This document shows, one piece after another, positions 1 through 11,957 of a DNA stretch of 64,000 nucleotides. Below the pieces are notes generated by a model. That model was not told where the DNA came from. It searched no databases and was given only the letters and a program-made list of their open reading frames with translations. The stretch's first letter is position 1, and each line of letters starts with the position of its first letter. The stretch is from Inia geoffrensis. Its lineage: Eukaryota > Chordata > Mammalia > Artiodactyla > Iniidae. Both the position numbers and the translations under genes were made by a program. Location: positions 19,135,592-19,199,591 of the forward strand of contig CM070905.1 in the NCBI GenBank assembly GCA_036417435.1, in the 5' to 3' direction.

Positions 1-284
1 GTTGACTTGAACATTTCTAAAAATAATTCAGTCAAGTAATAAAATAACCAAATTGCAACAGAAGTCATCTGATGGTGTGCAAATCTGCCAATAATATGAA
101 ATTACATTCCTGCAGTAGTGAAGCATATGCCTTATCTTGTGCCTATGCTGTGAGAAATAAACGACTCTGAACAAATTACATAAATGTAGCATAGGACAGT
201 GTTTACCAGAGGTTGTTCCATAAAAGAAAAGTCCTGTAAAATGCTCTGGGGTGAGGGAATTCCATTGATAAAGAAGTTTGGGAT

Positions 285-481
285 GGGCTTCCCTGGTGGC
301 GCAGTGGTTGAGAGTCCGCCTGCAGATGCAGGGGACACGGGTTCGTGCCCCGGTCCGGGAGGATCCCACATGCTGCGGAGTGGCTGGGCCCGTGAGCCAT
401 GGTCGCTGAGCCTGCGCGTCCGGAGCCTGGGCTCCGCAGCGTGAGAGGCCCGCGTACCGCAAAAAAAAAAAAAAAAAAAAA
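285..481 (+). mobile_element. CHR SINE, short form, with small internal deletion
   Basis: It starts with the tRNA-like head GGGCTTCCCTGGTGGCGCAG and ends in an A tail. A direct repeat AAGAAGTTTGGGA flanks it (271-283 and about 480-492). Compared with the other short copies, about 19 bp are missing near the 3' end, between GGAGCCTG and GTGAGAGGCC. The B-box-like GGTTCGTGCCC is present. Confidence 0.93.
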
Positions 482-819
482 GAAGTTTGGGAAACACTGC
501 ATTGCTGTAATTACTCCGTTGACATAAAAAGACTTTAAAAGTTTGACTGTATGCAGGAACTATACTTAATGTTCTTTAACTAATGTGTCTCAAGTGTATT
601 TGACCACTAAACTCTTTTCCCTTTAGCATCAATAGAAAAAATTTTGGACAAAGCCAGGCCTAACACATACTTCTCTGTCAGGGGATTTGGAGACTGAACA
701 AGTGAAGTATTTATCCATGTCTTGATATAACTAGGTGGACATTTCAAGTATGTTTCAAAAAGCTAACTGTATGAACTGGCATTATTTTAGAACTTTATCA
801 GTAGCGACCGAAGTGTTGA

Positions 820-1000
820 TCTATAGCACAATCCAACAGAACTTTCTGTGATGATGGAAATGTTCTACAACCTTGCTAATACAGTGGTCACTGAACATCT
901 GAAATGTGGCTAGTGTGACTAAGCAAATGAATTATATATTTCAGTTAGTTTTAATTAAGTTAAATGTAAATAGCCACACAAGGCTAGTGGCTGCAGCCAT
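820..1000. mobile_element. Possible hAT-type DNA-transposon remnant
   Basis: GAACTTTCTGTGATGATGGA, GAAATGTGGCTAGTGTGACT and AAATAGCCACACAAGGCTAG match a common short mammalian DNA-transposon consensus from memory. The exact family was not assigned. Confidence 0.55.
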
Positions 1001-1529
1001 AGGAGAGTGCAGTAGCTAGAAGGTATTCTGTTAACATGATAATAAGAGAGGTAGAGTTTCTAACTTTGATAATATTTGTAGAACAAAAAAAGAGGGAGAA
1101 AAATTAATAAGATATTTTATTACAACTAAGATGAAATTCAAAAAGGGATATGTGCAATAGTTCCATATATTTAAAGCACAGAAAGTCTGGTTACACACAA
1201 GACGATGATCAGAAATGATCACTAGTTGACTGTAGGCATTAAAGTGCTTTCATTTAAAAAAAAATATGATGACCTTCCTGGATGGTTTAATAGGAATAGG
1301 GTATGAATGGAACTGTTATCACTGCCAGTACTTAATCTTGGTAATTAATAGTCAAGACAATGATGTAGTAGAGAGAAAATTAAAGTGGCAATTTGAGGGC
1401 TTGTTTCCATACCAGTTCAGGCAGAGACATGCAGAGTGACCATTCTGAAGCCTTGATTCCTCCAGTGCAAAACATCTGAGTTAGACCAGATGATTTCTAA
1501 GATCCCTAATAATAGTTCTTCTTTAAGAT

Positions 1530-2024
1530 GCACACTTATGTGTCACTGCAGCATTGTTCACAATAGCCAAGAGGTGGGTGAAATCTGAATGTCCACTGAC
1601 AGATGCCTGGATAAAGAAACTGTCGCATATCCATACAACAGAATATTATTTAGCCTTAAAAAAGAAGGAACTCCACCATATGCTACAACACTTTGAGGAC
1701 ATTAGGCTACAGGAAATAAGCCAGTCACAAAAAGACAAATACTGCACGATTCCACTTATAAGGGGGCATCTAAAAGTAGTCAAACTCATGGAAATGGAAA
1801 GGGGAAAGTGATTACCAGGGATTGGGGCAGAGGGGGAAATAGTGTATTTATTGTTCATTGGGTACAGAGTTTCAGTTATGTGAGATGAAAAAGTTCCAGA
1901 GATCTGTGGCATAGTAATAAATACAGAGTTCACACGACTCTACTGTACTGCACACTTGAAAACAGTTAAAATGGTATGTTTGATGTTATGTATATCTTAC
2001 CACAATAAAAAAAAAGAAGTATAT
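1530..2024 (+). mobile_element. Old L1 3' end
   Basis: The phrase CATTGTTCACAATAGCCAAG, then AACAGAATATTATTTAGCC and the ending ACCACAATAAAAA are typical of the last ORF2 codons and 3' UTR of an ancient L1M. A short open frame at 1554-1811 is a decayed ORF2 tail. Confidence 0.85.
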
Positions 2025-5000
2025 AAATAACTGCATAACTAATACTGCAATTCATGAACCAATTCCAGAAACCAAAATTATGAGATTTATTTGACCCTGT
2101 GGTTTTGCAAAAAAAAAAAGATTACAGTATGGCTTTTTATTATCAATGCACGTGGGCACAGCAAGAACTGCGGTAACAGGAGCTGAGGGAGCCAGAAGGG
2201 GATACAACTGGTGTTGAAGGAACCTGCAACATGGGCCACATTCACCAAGGCTAACAGTCAAACCACCATCCGAGAGAGTGTAAGCGAACTTGGGCCTGAC
2301 CTGGGCTCCTACTTCTGCTAGATTTGGTTGCCCTGGTCTCAGAAACTGGGTGGGACCCTCAGGCCAAAAGTTTTTAATATCCAGAGATGGGCAGGTAGAG
2401 ACCAGGGAAATGTTTTCAGACACATTAAAGTATTTCATAGAAAAAATATTCAACCTTTAATTTCTGAAGAATAGGACAGAAAAAAGAGGTTTAGGCTGAA
2501 GCAAAGTGTCTTTAATAAAAAACAGATGACCTCCTTGATGGTAAGGTTACTTAAAAAGCAGAATATATAATCAAGGAAGTTTTAGATTCTCTAACCCTGG
2601 AGATTTTTTTTTTTACAGAATCCGAGAAAGAAAGAAGGCGCCCCCTTGAGGAAGCAAATACAGTCAAAACAAGCTCTGGAGCCCCCTTCAAGTTCTCTTT
2701 ATTTTTAAAGGCAACACATCCTTAAGATAAAAGGATAAAATACAAAAGAAAATCATTAGTGTTCCAACTGAATACACTCTTAATTTTTATCTAGGTCACA
2801 ATTTGCTGAGAATTTTCTTAACCATAATAGTTAATCTCAGACTTATTTAGGATTGTTACAAACAGCAGATATTACAGATACTATTCTGTGCCTTTACTAT
2901 AAGGTGGAAATTGTTATCAATGAGAGAAAATATGTATCAACCTAGATCCTGAATGCCCAACGCTACATATGATCCTGCTCAGTTTCCTTGCACTGAAAGC
3001 ATATTTGTTAAAACAGACCCTGAACATAAAGAGACTCTAGAAGTGGGAGTGGGAGACTGAGTCGTGAGTTGTGGGTAAAGAGTCAGAAAACTAGGCATAT
3101 ACAGAGATAACCTGAGAGACCCATGAGAGGAGGTCAAGTTAGGTCAATCCAAGTCTTCTCTAGGGCTGTTTCAGGAGCTGTTGGCAAAAGTGCTCTTTTT
3201 GTCTGGAATCAAATAATCTTGGGGTTGCTGGTAACCAAGGATGTTGCCATACGAAAAGGCCTTACCTGAGACGGAAAGCAATAAAGGGAATACACCAAAA
3301 ATAGAGGAAGTGGGGGAGAGAGAGCAGGTGTGTAAACATGTCTGTTACATGGTGTTATCTTGTGAACCTCTAGGTCCAGCCACACCCGAAGTCTTCTGAT
3401 TTACCAGTTTTATAAATCAATACATTCTTTTTCTTTTAATTGGGCTGTGACTTTCAACAGAAAGAATCTTAAGTAGAACAGGTTTAAGGAAGGCTGAGCA
3501 GGGGAATACCAGGAGAAATGGAGCAGGAACCATGGACTGTGAAAGTAAGAGCAGTGCCTTTGGCGTAGTCAGGAGCTACAGGAGGTGAGGAGACTCTTTT
3601 GAATGTAAAGAACTCAGAGTGATGCTTAGGCAAATACTAAAAGAGATGGAAAAGCTGTCCTTGAAAAAATGGTCAACTCTTATCGCCTGGGCAAGTGACC
3701 AGCCATGCTCTGCCACTAAAATGCAATACTCTCTTCACTATGACATGAGATATTTCAGGTGGAGGAGAACACTGCTATTAATATCTAAAGAGATTTTCTA
3801 CTATGAACATCATTTTCTGCAAACTTCCTCCATTCCATTCTATTAGTAGCTTCTTAATTATAAGAAAGCATGGCATTCACCATACCAAACAGTTAAAGGA
3901 TGTGGACAAAAAAAGAAACTTCTACGCTTTTCTTGACTTTTCCTCATCCTGAGTCTCTATGAGTGCTAGACAAAAGTCTGGCATTTTCTTCATGCTATCG
4001 AGTCTCCAGACTCAGCAACACTTTTGTTGAGGTAATCATTTGGTTCACTTTTCAAAAGAATAATAAAGAGCTGTCCTTTATTCCCTTTCTAAAGTCACAC
4101 TGACTTGGCACAATCAAAGTAACCCATCCCCTGCTTTGTTCAAATTATAAACATCAGTGGGCATCCCACCTGGGAATTCAAAGAATAGCCCCATGTGGGT
4201 GAGCAAGGCATGTTGTTAGCAGAATAAACCAGGTTTGCTGGATGCTCTGTTTTTACAAAGACAACATAAGTAGGGATTACAGTTCACTTGGGTTTTGCAC
4301 TGATCGTCAAAATGCTAACAGTCGCTTAAATCACTCACTGGCTGGAATAATCACCCTGAAAGGAACTGAGAGGGTATAGCCTATAAAACGGAACTGAGCA
4401 CATGAGAGGTATTAATGGGCATGGTACAAGAGGTCTTTGTCAGAATAACAGAGGTGCTGGAAGACGTGAATTAGACATCAGCTGTACTAGGGACTCTCGG
4501 TGACGTGAACAGAACAGGTAAATGGCGCAATTACAAAGTTGACCATAACTCAGAGAGCATCTTTCTCTTTTTGAGAGCTGCTGAAGCCAGGTTAGACTGT
4601 GTGAATCACTCAGTGGCTTGCTGTGGAGGCTGTGCTGCCAAAATAAGAGACTGCATTATGAAATGCTGGACTTTGATGGCCCACTGAACGAGAGGACTCC
4701 TTCCAATCATGACTAACAAACCAACCCGAGCAGCCCTACATTTGCAAGAGTCAAAGGAAACCAGGAAAAGAGGCATCTGGTCCCTTTTCAGAGCTGTTTA
4801 TTTTGCAACTAGCAAAAGGGAGTCAGCTCTTGCTGACTTTTTTTTTTTTTTTTGGTGGAGTCGGGTGAGTCTGGGTGATAAAATGGCTAATTCTGACTAC
4901 TACTTGTGACAGGTTCCCTGATATGAGGTCGTTATAAAGTTGAAAACCTCTCAAGGATACCTACTTAGGCAGAGTCTGCTCAGACCCGATACTGAGTCCA

Positions 5001-6300
5001 AACTATCCTTAGTAGGTGAATACATTTCTAAGAATAAACATGTACAATTTTATCGTCAGCTAAAAGTACTATTTTAAATACTAAAAAGTGCAAAAATAAG
5101 AGTACAAGTAAAAAGTAATATTTGAAGGTTTCTAAAGCAGAATACATAATCTCAGAAGCCCCCTCCTTCCATCTGCCTTCCGCACCCCCTGTTGACCCCC
5201 AGCACAGCTACACAATCAGCATGAGATCATAAGTAAGTGAGCATTCAAAGGTCTCCTAGACTCTGCCCGTGGGGCCTGCGTTTCAGGGCATAATTTACTC
5301 TGGTTTATTTCATCCACATCTTCTCCCTCCTGGGCTGGAAATCATGGTTAATCAAGCAATAATAACTTTTCAAGAGACAATGATAAAAAATAACTTTCTT
5401 TGAAGTCCACAGTCCAAATAATACAAGCTTTTCCCTTCTAATAATCTTCTAACAGTTCGCTCTAATACTAACTTCAGAGCTGATTCAGTTTCTTTCATGT
5501 TCTTGCTGTTATTTTGCTTTTTTCTATCCTGTTTTCTGTCCCTCCATTCACGCATTCAAATCTCCCAAATCCTTTATTCCTTCTTCATATCATTTTTTCT
5601 TTGCCTTTAACTGTTTAACACTTCTGAACTAATGCTTTTAAAAAACATTTGTGCTATACTTATTCAATAAAGTTTATGTGTCCCAAAGTTTTCAAATTAT
5701 TTTTGAAATAATTGGTCATTGGTCCTTGATAGAAAAAGGTTTCCCATTTTTACTTCAGACCCTATTCCTTAATTTCCTTGAAATGTATAATGAGGTTATC
5801 TTTCAGCCATCTCTCTTCCAGAATAAATGTTTCTCTCATTGTCTCTGTTTTCTTGATCACTTCTATTATTCTCTTTTTAGATACTTTTTCATTTGTTTTC
5901 TATCAGTTAAAATGAAAACATCAACCGCGTGCTCAGCTTTGAGCTCTGAGACACAGTTTCTACCCTTGAGAAGTTGTAAGAAGGACAAAATGTATTGCTT
6001 TCTGTTCTAAGACACGGTGGTTCAATCTTACACAATCCGGTGTTTCTAAGGTTTAACATCAAGCTATGTTAACATGGACCTTTTTGGCTTCCCACGCCCC
6101 ACATGGGGAAGCTGAGATTCCTTCCTTTCACAGAATGACCAAGTACCAGAGGCTCAGCACAAGCAGAATTCTTGAACAGATCTTCCAACAACTCGGACAT
6201 GTCCCCTAATGGCGATGTGTAGACACACTCGCATTTCAAATGAAAGTATTCAGTCTAGATCCTCAGCTGTCCCCACAGGAACCACCCTGTTGGTACTTAC

Positions 6301-6479
6301 TCTGGGATGTAGAAAGATTGGAGAAAGCCGACTTTGTTCGACCTGCTAACCATTCCAAGCTCTCATGCATGTTGGCCAAGGCTTTGAGGTCACTGACATC
6401 ACGGAGGATGTCCTGTGGAGGGATTAATTTATCACCCAGGTTCCCAATAAGAACTTCTGACTCCTTGCCAAAGGCTGCT
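6301..6479 (-). CDS. EXOC4: EXOC4 (SEC8) internal exon, most 3' of the three
   Basis: Seen: on the minus strand the acceptor is TTTTGCAG|AGC and the donor is the near-consensus CAGA|GTAAGT, enclosing 179 bp. The first base completes the Arg codon from the exon at 33180. Then come 59 codons including [36 protein letters not shown] and [19 protein letters not shown], and the exon ends with one base (A). Known: in EXOC4 the next residue is Met, so A|TG fits the phase. The segment corresponds to about residues 677-735. The copy reads LAGRTKS where I remember LASRTKS in human. An open frame continues past the donor to 6263, but those residues do not match the family and the splice site is strong, so the exon is ended at 6301. 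The remaining C-terminal part of about 239 residues lies beyond the left edge. Confidence 0.96.
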
Positions 6480-7609
6480 CTGCAAAACAAATCAGAAACA
6501 CACTTTGCTTATAGCATGGAAAAGATAGGGGTGGACAAGACATTCTAAGGCATGTCTAGCAAAATGGTTGTTATTGTCACTATATTACAGCATGCTATTT
6601 TTCCTAGATTTAATTTTGTGAGAACATTATCTTATACATAAACTGGCTTAAAATTACTCTTGTAGGAGAAAGAGTTCGTGGAAGAAGAATGAAGTGGCTC
6701 TGATGCTTGTACCCCCAACCAGCATGGGCCTGACCTATACACAGTGATGGTCCCTGGGGATGGTTTTGATGCCTGCTCTTTTGTAGGTTTTTCCCTTACC
6801 TCTTCTGCTATGGAAGTTGAAGAACAGCTTAGGGTGTTAAGTATATACATGGTTTGAAGGTGATTATAATATATAAAACAAACACATTCACCTGGCAGCT
6901 TGAAAATCTTTTAAGCTGCTCAAAAGCAGAGGGTGCAGCCTCTTTGAGAAAGCAGATTATAGTTGAGATGGATGACAGGCCTCATTCATTCAATTATTCA
7001 TTCATTCATTTACTTGTTCTAACAAGGATCTGAGGCATGGAAGTTACTCAGCGTTAAGGCATTCATTATTCGGAAAGAGAAACGAGTAGGAATCAATGAG
7101 GGATCCTTTTACTGGCTGAAAAAACATAATCAAGTAGATTTCACATACAGTCCAGTGTCTTCATAATGTTTTTGTTTTGGGGGGCTTGAAAAATCACGTT
7201 ATGTGGGGTTAGAGAAGAATGACACTGGAAGGGGTCCTAAAGACCGTATGGCACAGCCAAGGCACAGATGGAGAAATGGAGACTGATGTTCTGCCTACAT
7301 GACACACAAGAACTAACCCATAGTTCTCTTTCTTTCAAAAACAGGGCTGAAATGATACAAGATGACTGAAGATTTTAGGGAGAAAAATCATGTCTTTTCA
7401 GGAAAGTTATACAGAGGCGGGTAAGCAGAGATGATGCTGCCGGAAGGTAGAACAGGTAGCTGAACAGTTTTCTGTAAGTCCCCAAACTTTTAAAACTCAC
7501 AACACCTTAAGTTAATAGAAGCAAGGGCGTTATTTCAATAGAACAAACCAAACCAAGCTTCAAGCAAGCAGTGATTATTAGCAGCTGACACATAGTCAGA
7601 ACGGTGCTT

Positions 7610-7699
7610 AATTGACAATAGGCATTTAGTGCTCAGCACCACAGCAGACACTCAAGGTTGAAAGAGGTTAACTGCTCTGAATTAAATGCCTATTCAATT
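7610..7699. repeat. Imperfect inverted repeat, arms about 17-19 nt
   Basis: AATTGACAATAGGCATTTA (7610-7628) pairs with TAAATGCCTATTCAATT (7683-7699), leaving one two-base bulge. The loop is about 54 bp. Confidence 0.8.
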
Positions 7700-7865
7700 A
7701 TTATTAAATGCTACCAAGTAGTGACTCATGATAAGGCTTCTTGCTTCAACAGAGGGTAACATTTTTTATGGGAAACTCACGATTGTGTTGGTTAAGTTGT
7801 GGCTACGAAGGCAATAACAGTGCAGTGGACAGAGCATGGGAACCCCGGGTGTGCAAACAAACCTT

Positions 7866-7967
7866 ATTCGGGGGTCCTGTAATAGGGCTTGGGTGGGGCC
7901 TGAAAATCTACATTTCTGACGAGGTTTAGTCTCCTTATCCGGGAAGCATGCTTTCTTTGAATAATAA
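7866..7967. mobile_element. MER5-like hAT fragment
   Basis: GGGCTTGGGTGGGGCCTGAA, then AAATCTACATTTCTGACGAG and TTTGAATAATAAGGG resemble the right half of MER5/MER3. It abuts a MIR. Confidence 0.6.
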
Positions 7968-8130
7968 GGGCTAGAGCACAGGCTTCTGAGTCAGGCAGAC
8001 CTGGGTCTGAATCCTAAATCTGCCACTCACTCACTGTGTGATGCTGCTTAACTGCCCTGAGCACTGTTAGCTAGGGGTGATAGTACCGACCTCATATGAA
8101 ATAATGTAAGATGTAGATGAGGTGATTTAA
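7968..8130 (+). mobile_element. MIR SINE remnant
   Basis: GCTAGAGCACAGGCTTCTGA, CAGACCTGGGTCTGAATCCT, CTGCCACTCACTCACTGTG and ATAGTACCGACCTCAT give the classic MIR order. Confidence 0.85.
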
Positions 8131-8599
8131 AGATCTTTACTGGGAAATTTTGCGTTATTACAAAAGGAGAGAGAAGAGGATATAAATAATAACAAACTTC
8201 CATATAGCCATTGCTCAGCTTCAATTATTAGCAACTAATGGTGAGTATTATTTCATTTATCCATGTCTACTCCCCATCCCCCTTGGAGTATTCTGAAGCA
8301 AACCATTCAGGTGATGTGAAGCACGTAACACAGTGCATGGAACTGGGTAAAAGCTAGTAAGTTGTAGTTATTATTCTTCTTAGGTCTGCTGAGATGGCTG
8401 GTTTATTTAGCATCAACCCAGGGTATGCTGTGACAAATAAACTGAAATAGATGAGTGACGAGAAGTAAATAAATTAGATCGCAAGGGCTAGTTTTACAAA
8501 TGGAACATCACAGCAAATGTCACTGTGTCTCAGAGTCCAGACTTCTCAGAATCTTTAAGAGGTAAGTCATTGTGACAGAAACCACCAGTTGCCTACCCG

Positions 8600-9105
8600 G
8601 CAGCCATGTTCCCATGCCTTCCTAGTCAAAGGACCCTGATATCGCTGTGGTAAGCACGGTACCCAACGTAAAAACAAAATCAACCAAACCAAAAGCCCTG
8701 CTCAATTTCCCAGCCCCTCTTGCTGATGTGGTGGTCAATAAGATATAAACTGGAATCAGGAAATGGGCTTCCGAGAAAGTTCTTCCAAGCAGTCTTAGTT
8801 GGCAGGGACCTCTTTTGCCTTCCCCTTTCTGGAATTCAGCCAAGGTAGGTGAAGCTGTGGTAGCTCTTCTTCAAATACCAGGTGACCTTGAGTATGAATA
8901 TCATGCTGAGAATAATGGCGCCAGAGACAGGAGGGCATGGGGGCACCGATGACATCATGGAACTGCCACACGGCCTCAGACGATACATTTCTGGGCTTCA
9001 TGTTATAGGAGAGAAAATGAAACCTTATTTGTTTAAGCCACTGCCATTCCAAGTCTCTGCTAGTAAGCAGCGAAATGTAATTTCAACTGACACAATTATC
9101 TAATT
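8600..9105 (+). mobile_element. Possible old LTR-type repeat
   Basis: The pattern CATGGAACTGCCACACGGCC, then GGAGAGAAAATGAAACCTTA and TTGTTTAAGCCACTGCCATT resembles the end of an old mammalian LTR. The family is not identified. The short open frames on both strands here carry nothing recognisable. Confidence 0.4.
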
Positions 9106-9879
9106 AGCATAAGTGATGTCATCTTCAGAAAACTTTCTCTGAATTTAGATATCCCTAAAATTGAGTTGCTGGAGAAAGCAAAACAATATCTCTTCCATGA
9201 TTTGAGCCCAGCAGACAGTTATAGTATCTTCCCCTTGGCTATCACTCAGTCAAGTTGTAAATATTTAGTTTTCTTAATCTGTCCTTATATATCAACTCTC
9301 CCAGACCCTTAATCATCTTTGATAGCTATAACACAAAAAATGCCTGCGAGCTGGGTGGTTAACAAGCAACAAGGGAGGCAAACTGCCTTTGAAAAACAGG
9401 CGTGGAGCCATTTTTACACATGTAGGTGTAACCCTGGGTGGAATGTGACAATCAAGACAAATGTATTTATGTAGCAGTCTAATCTACTTATGCGGGATCT
9501 CTGGGACCAGGGCATGTCTGCCGTATGCTGCCAGCGCTAGACGTCTATCCCATTCCCCTTTGGCTCACAGAGATTTGCTTAACTTCCTCCGACGGGAAAG
9601 CAATAGATGGAGAAAAATACAAACTGCCTCGTGTTGAATACATAGTAGACATCTCATTTGACAGGAATCCATAATCACCCCCTAAAAACCTGGAGAGAGC
9701 ACCGGAACCATGACATGGAGAATAAATGATTGACAGCTATAACCATTTCACACAAAAAGCCATTCCTTCGAGGATCTGTGTATGTCAAAGAGTTTGGTGG
9801 ACGGGTTTTATGTGTTACAATAACCTTAAGGGGATGGCTCTAGCTGCTCAACTACAGATTTTTTCCTAAACCCTCTAAT

Positions 9880-10185
9880 TTATTAAATAAATTATGGCAT
9901 ATCCACACTGTGGAGAACTATGCAGTCATTAGAAATGACATAGTAGAAAATGTTTGACACCATAGAAAAGATGTTTGATATAGTTTATTTTTAGCCACAA
10001 TACGAAGTTGAGTAAAAAAAAAAAACTGTAGTCACTCTATATTTAAAAAGAACATAATTATATATCTATATGAGTTGAAAAAAGATGGGATATCTATATA
10101 CCAAAATGTTAATTGTGTGGCTGGATCATGCTTTGTGTTTCTCTGTATTTTCTATACTTTCTCCAATGTTTACCAAAACATTTTT
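9880..10185 (+). mobile_element. Old L1 3' fragment
   Basis: The sequence runs AAATTATGGCATATCCACAC, GGAGAACTATGCAGTCATTA and later TTTCTGTATTTTCTATACTT, which resembles a diverged L1M 3' UTR. The exact borders are uncertain. Confidence 0.6.
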
Positions 10186-10385
10186 ACCAAAACATGTTTA
10201 CCAAAAACCTGAAAGCCCTACCACAAATGAGAAAACCTTCGATATGGACGCATCAAGCATTTTAACCTGGAAAATTGGAGGACACGGTTATTACAGTTAC
10301 TTGAGCCAAGATGGAGGCAATGGTTGGTTGGTCTAAAAGCTGGTTAAGACCGTGGCTTCAGGCTTGCTCAAGATGCAGTCAGAAG

Positions 10386-10637
10386 GGACCCTCCTGCACT
10401 GTTGGTGGGAATGTAAATTGGTGCAGCCACTATGGAGAACAGTTTGGAGGTTCCTTAAAAAACTAAAAATAGAGTTACCATATGATCCAGCAATCTCACT
10501 ACTGGGCATACATACAGACAAAACTATCATTTGAAAATGTACATGTACCCCAATGCTCATAGCAGCGCTATTTACAATAGCCAAGACATGGAAGCAACCT
10601 AAATGTCCACTGACAGATGAATGGATGAAGAAGAAAT

Positions 10638-10679
<42 letters not shown>

Positions 10680-11146
10680 CACACAATGGAATACTACCTA
10701 GACATAAAAAAGAATGAAATAATGCCATTAGCAGCAACATGGATGGGCCTAGAGATTATCACACTAAGCGAAGTAAGGCAGACAGAGAAAGACTAATATC
10801 ATATGATATTATTTATATGTGGAATCTAAAAAAATGATACAAATGAACTTATTTACAAAACAGAAATAGACTCACAGACATAGAAGACAAACTTATGGTT
10901 ACCAAAGAGGGAAGGGGGGTAGGGATAAACTAGGAATTTGGGATTAACAGACACATACTACTATACATAAAATAGATAAACAAGGACCTACTCTATAGCA
11001 CATGGAACTATATTCAGTATCTTGTAATAACGTATAATGGAAAAGAATCTGAAAAAGAATAGGTATGTATGTATTTGTATAGTCGAATCACTTTGCTGTA
11101 CACCTGAAACACTGTAAATCAACTATACTTCAATTTTAAAAAACGT
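10386..11146 (+). mobile_element. 5'-truncated L1 with internal (GT)n
   Basis: It starts at the ORF2 segment CTGCACTGTTGGTGGGAATG and runs to CTATACTTCAATTTTAAAAA. A (GT)n array at 10639-10676 interrupts the codons before ATACACACAATGGAATACTA. A CHR SINE was added at the tail. Confidence 0.9.
10639..10676 (+). repeat. (GT)n microsatellite
   Basis: Nineteen GT units inside the L1 at 10386-11146. Confidence 0.97.
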
Positions 11147-11151
11147 TCTCA

Positions 11152-11371
11152 GGGCTTCCCTGGTGGCCCAGTGGTTGAGAGTCCGCCTTCCGATGCAGGG
11201 GACACGGGTTCGTGCCCCGGTCCGGGATGATCCCACATGCCGTGGAGAGGCTGGGCCCGTGAGCCATGGCCACTGAGCCTGCGCGTCCGGAGCCTGTGCT
11301 GTGCAACGGGAGAGGCCACAACAGTGAGAGGCCCGCGTACCGCAAAAAAAAAAAAAAAAAAAAAAAAAAAA
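11152..11371 (+). mobile_element. CHR SINE, short form, in the tail of an L1
   Basis: This is a full short-form copy with a tRNA-like head, the GGTTCGTGCCC B box and a tail of about 28 A. It sits directly after the A-rich end of the L1 at 10386-11146. The flanking repeat is AA(C/T)GTTCTCA on both sides. Confidence 0.93.
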
Positions 11372-11772
11372 TGTTCTCAAAAAAACCAAAAAAACAGATG
11401 GCAGTCAGTATCCACTGTGGAGGTCTCATGGCTAGAATGACTACCCCCCAGCATCTGGGTTAGTGCTGTTTCTTCTTTCGAGATCTGAATTTTTACTTAG
11501 CCTTCATCTTCTGCTTATTATGAAAGCACATTATTTAATGAAGATATTCAATATGTTTATGTGAAATGGGCAGCAGAATAATCGTTATCTGGAGAAGGTG
11601 AAATAAGAGGCATTCAGTCATGACCTAAAGATTATCTGATATACCCAGGAACAGACATCAGGACCCAAAACTTGTATGTTTCAGGCACTGAACCTATGTG
11701 AGAAGTCACCTTTATTATCAGTAGGCCAACATGCTCACGTAGAAGTCTAAAACACTGAAGGAGTGTGTTCAA

Positions 11773-11957
11773 CCTGTTCAGTTTAATTTTACCATACAAT
11801 TATAATCTTTAAAGAGTTTGAATCTGACAAGAAATCATTTAAGAGAACTTTGCCAAGAGTGTAAAACCTGTTTAATTTAATTTTCCCACACAATTATAAT
11901 CTTTAAAGAGGTCGATCTGACAATTCATTTAAGAGAAGTTTGCCAAAGATGTGAAAA
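11773..11957 (+). repeat. Diverged tandem duplication, unit about 92 bp
   Basis: Copy 1 (11773-11866) and copy 2 (11867-11957) both run CCTGTT, TTTAATTTT, ACAATTATAATCTTTAAAGA, ATCTGACAA, CATTTAAGAGAA, TTTGCCAA. They differ by scattered substitutions and short gaps. It is not part of a recognised interspersed repeat. Confidence 0.9.

Larger units (their letters stand above)
1..6300 (-). other. EXOC4: Part of the EXOC4 intron after the exon at 6301; mostly unique sequence
   Basis: This is intron downstream of the last exon in the window. It holds the CHR SINE at 285-481, a possible DNA-transposon remnant at 820-1000 and an old L1 3' end at 1530-2024. From 2025 to 6300 I see no recognised repeat or gene, only AT-rich unique sequence with a poly-T run near 4841. 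Short open frames there, such as 4505-4687 and 5651-6010, have no recognisable content. Confidence 0.75.

Noticed and set aside
285..372. tRNA gene
   Set aside because: The tRNA-like head with A- and B-box text is the 5' part of a CHR SINE, lacks a full cloverleaf and recurs many times.
6263..6300. Extension of the EXOC4 exon past 6301
   Set aside because: The frame stays open for a few codons, but the residues leave the EXOC4 sequence exactly at a near-consensus donor.
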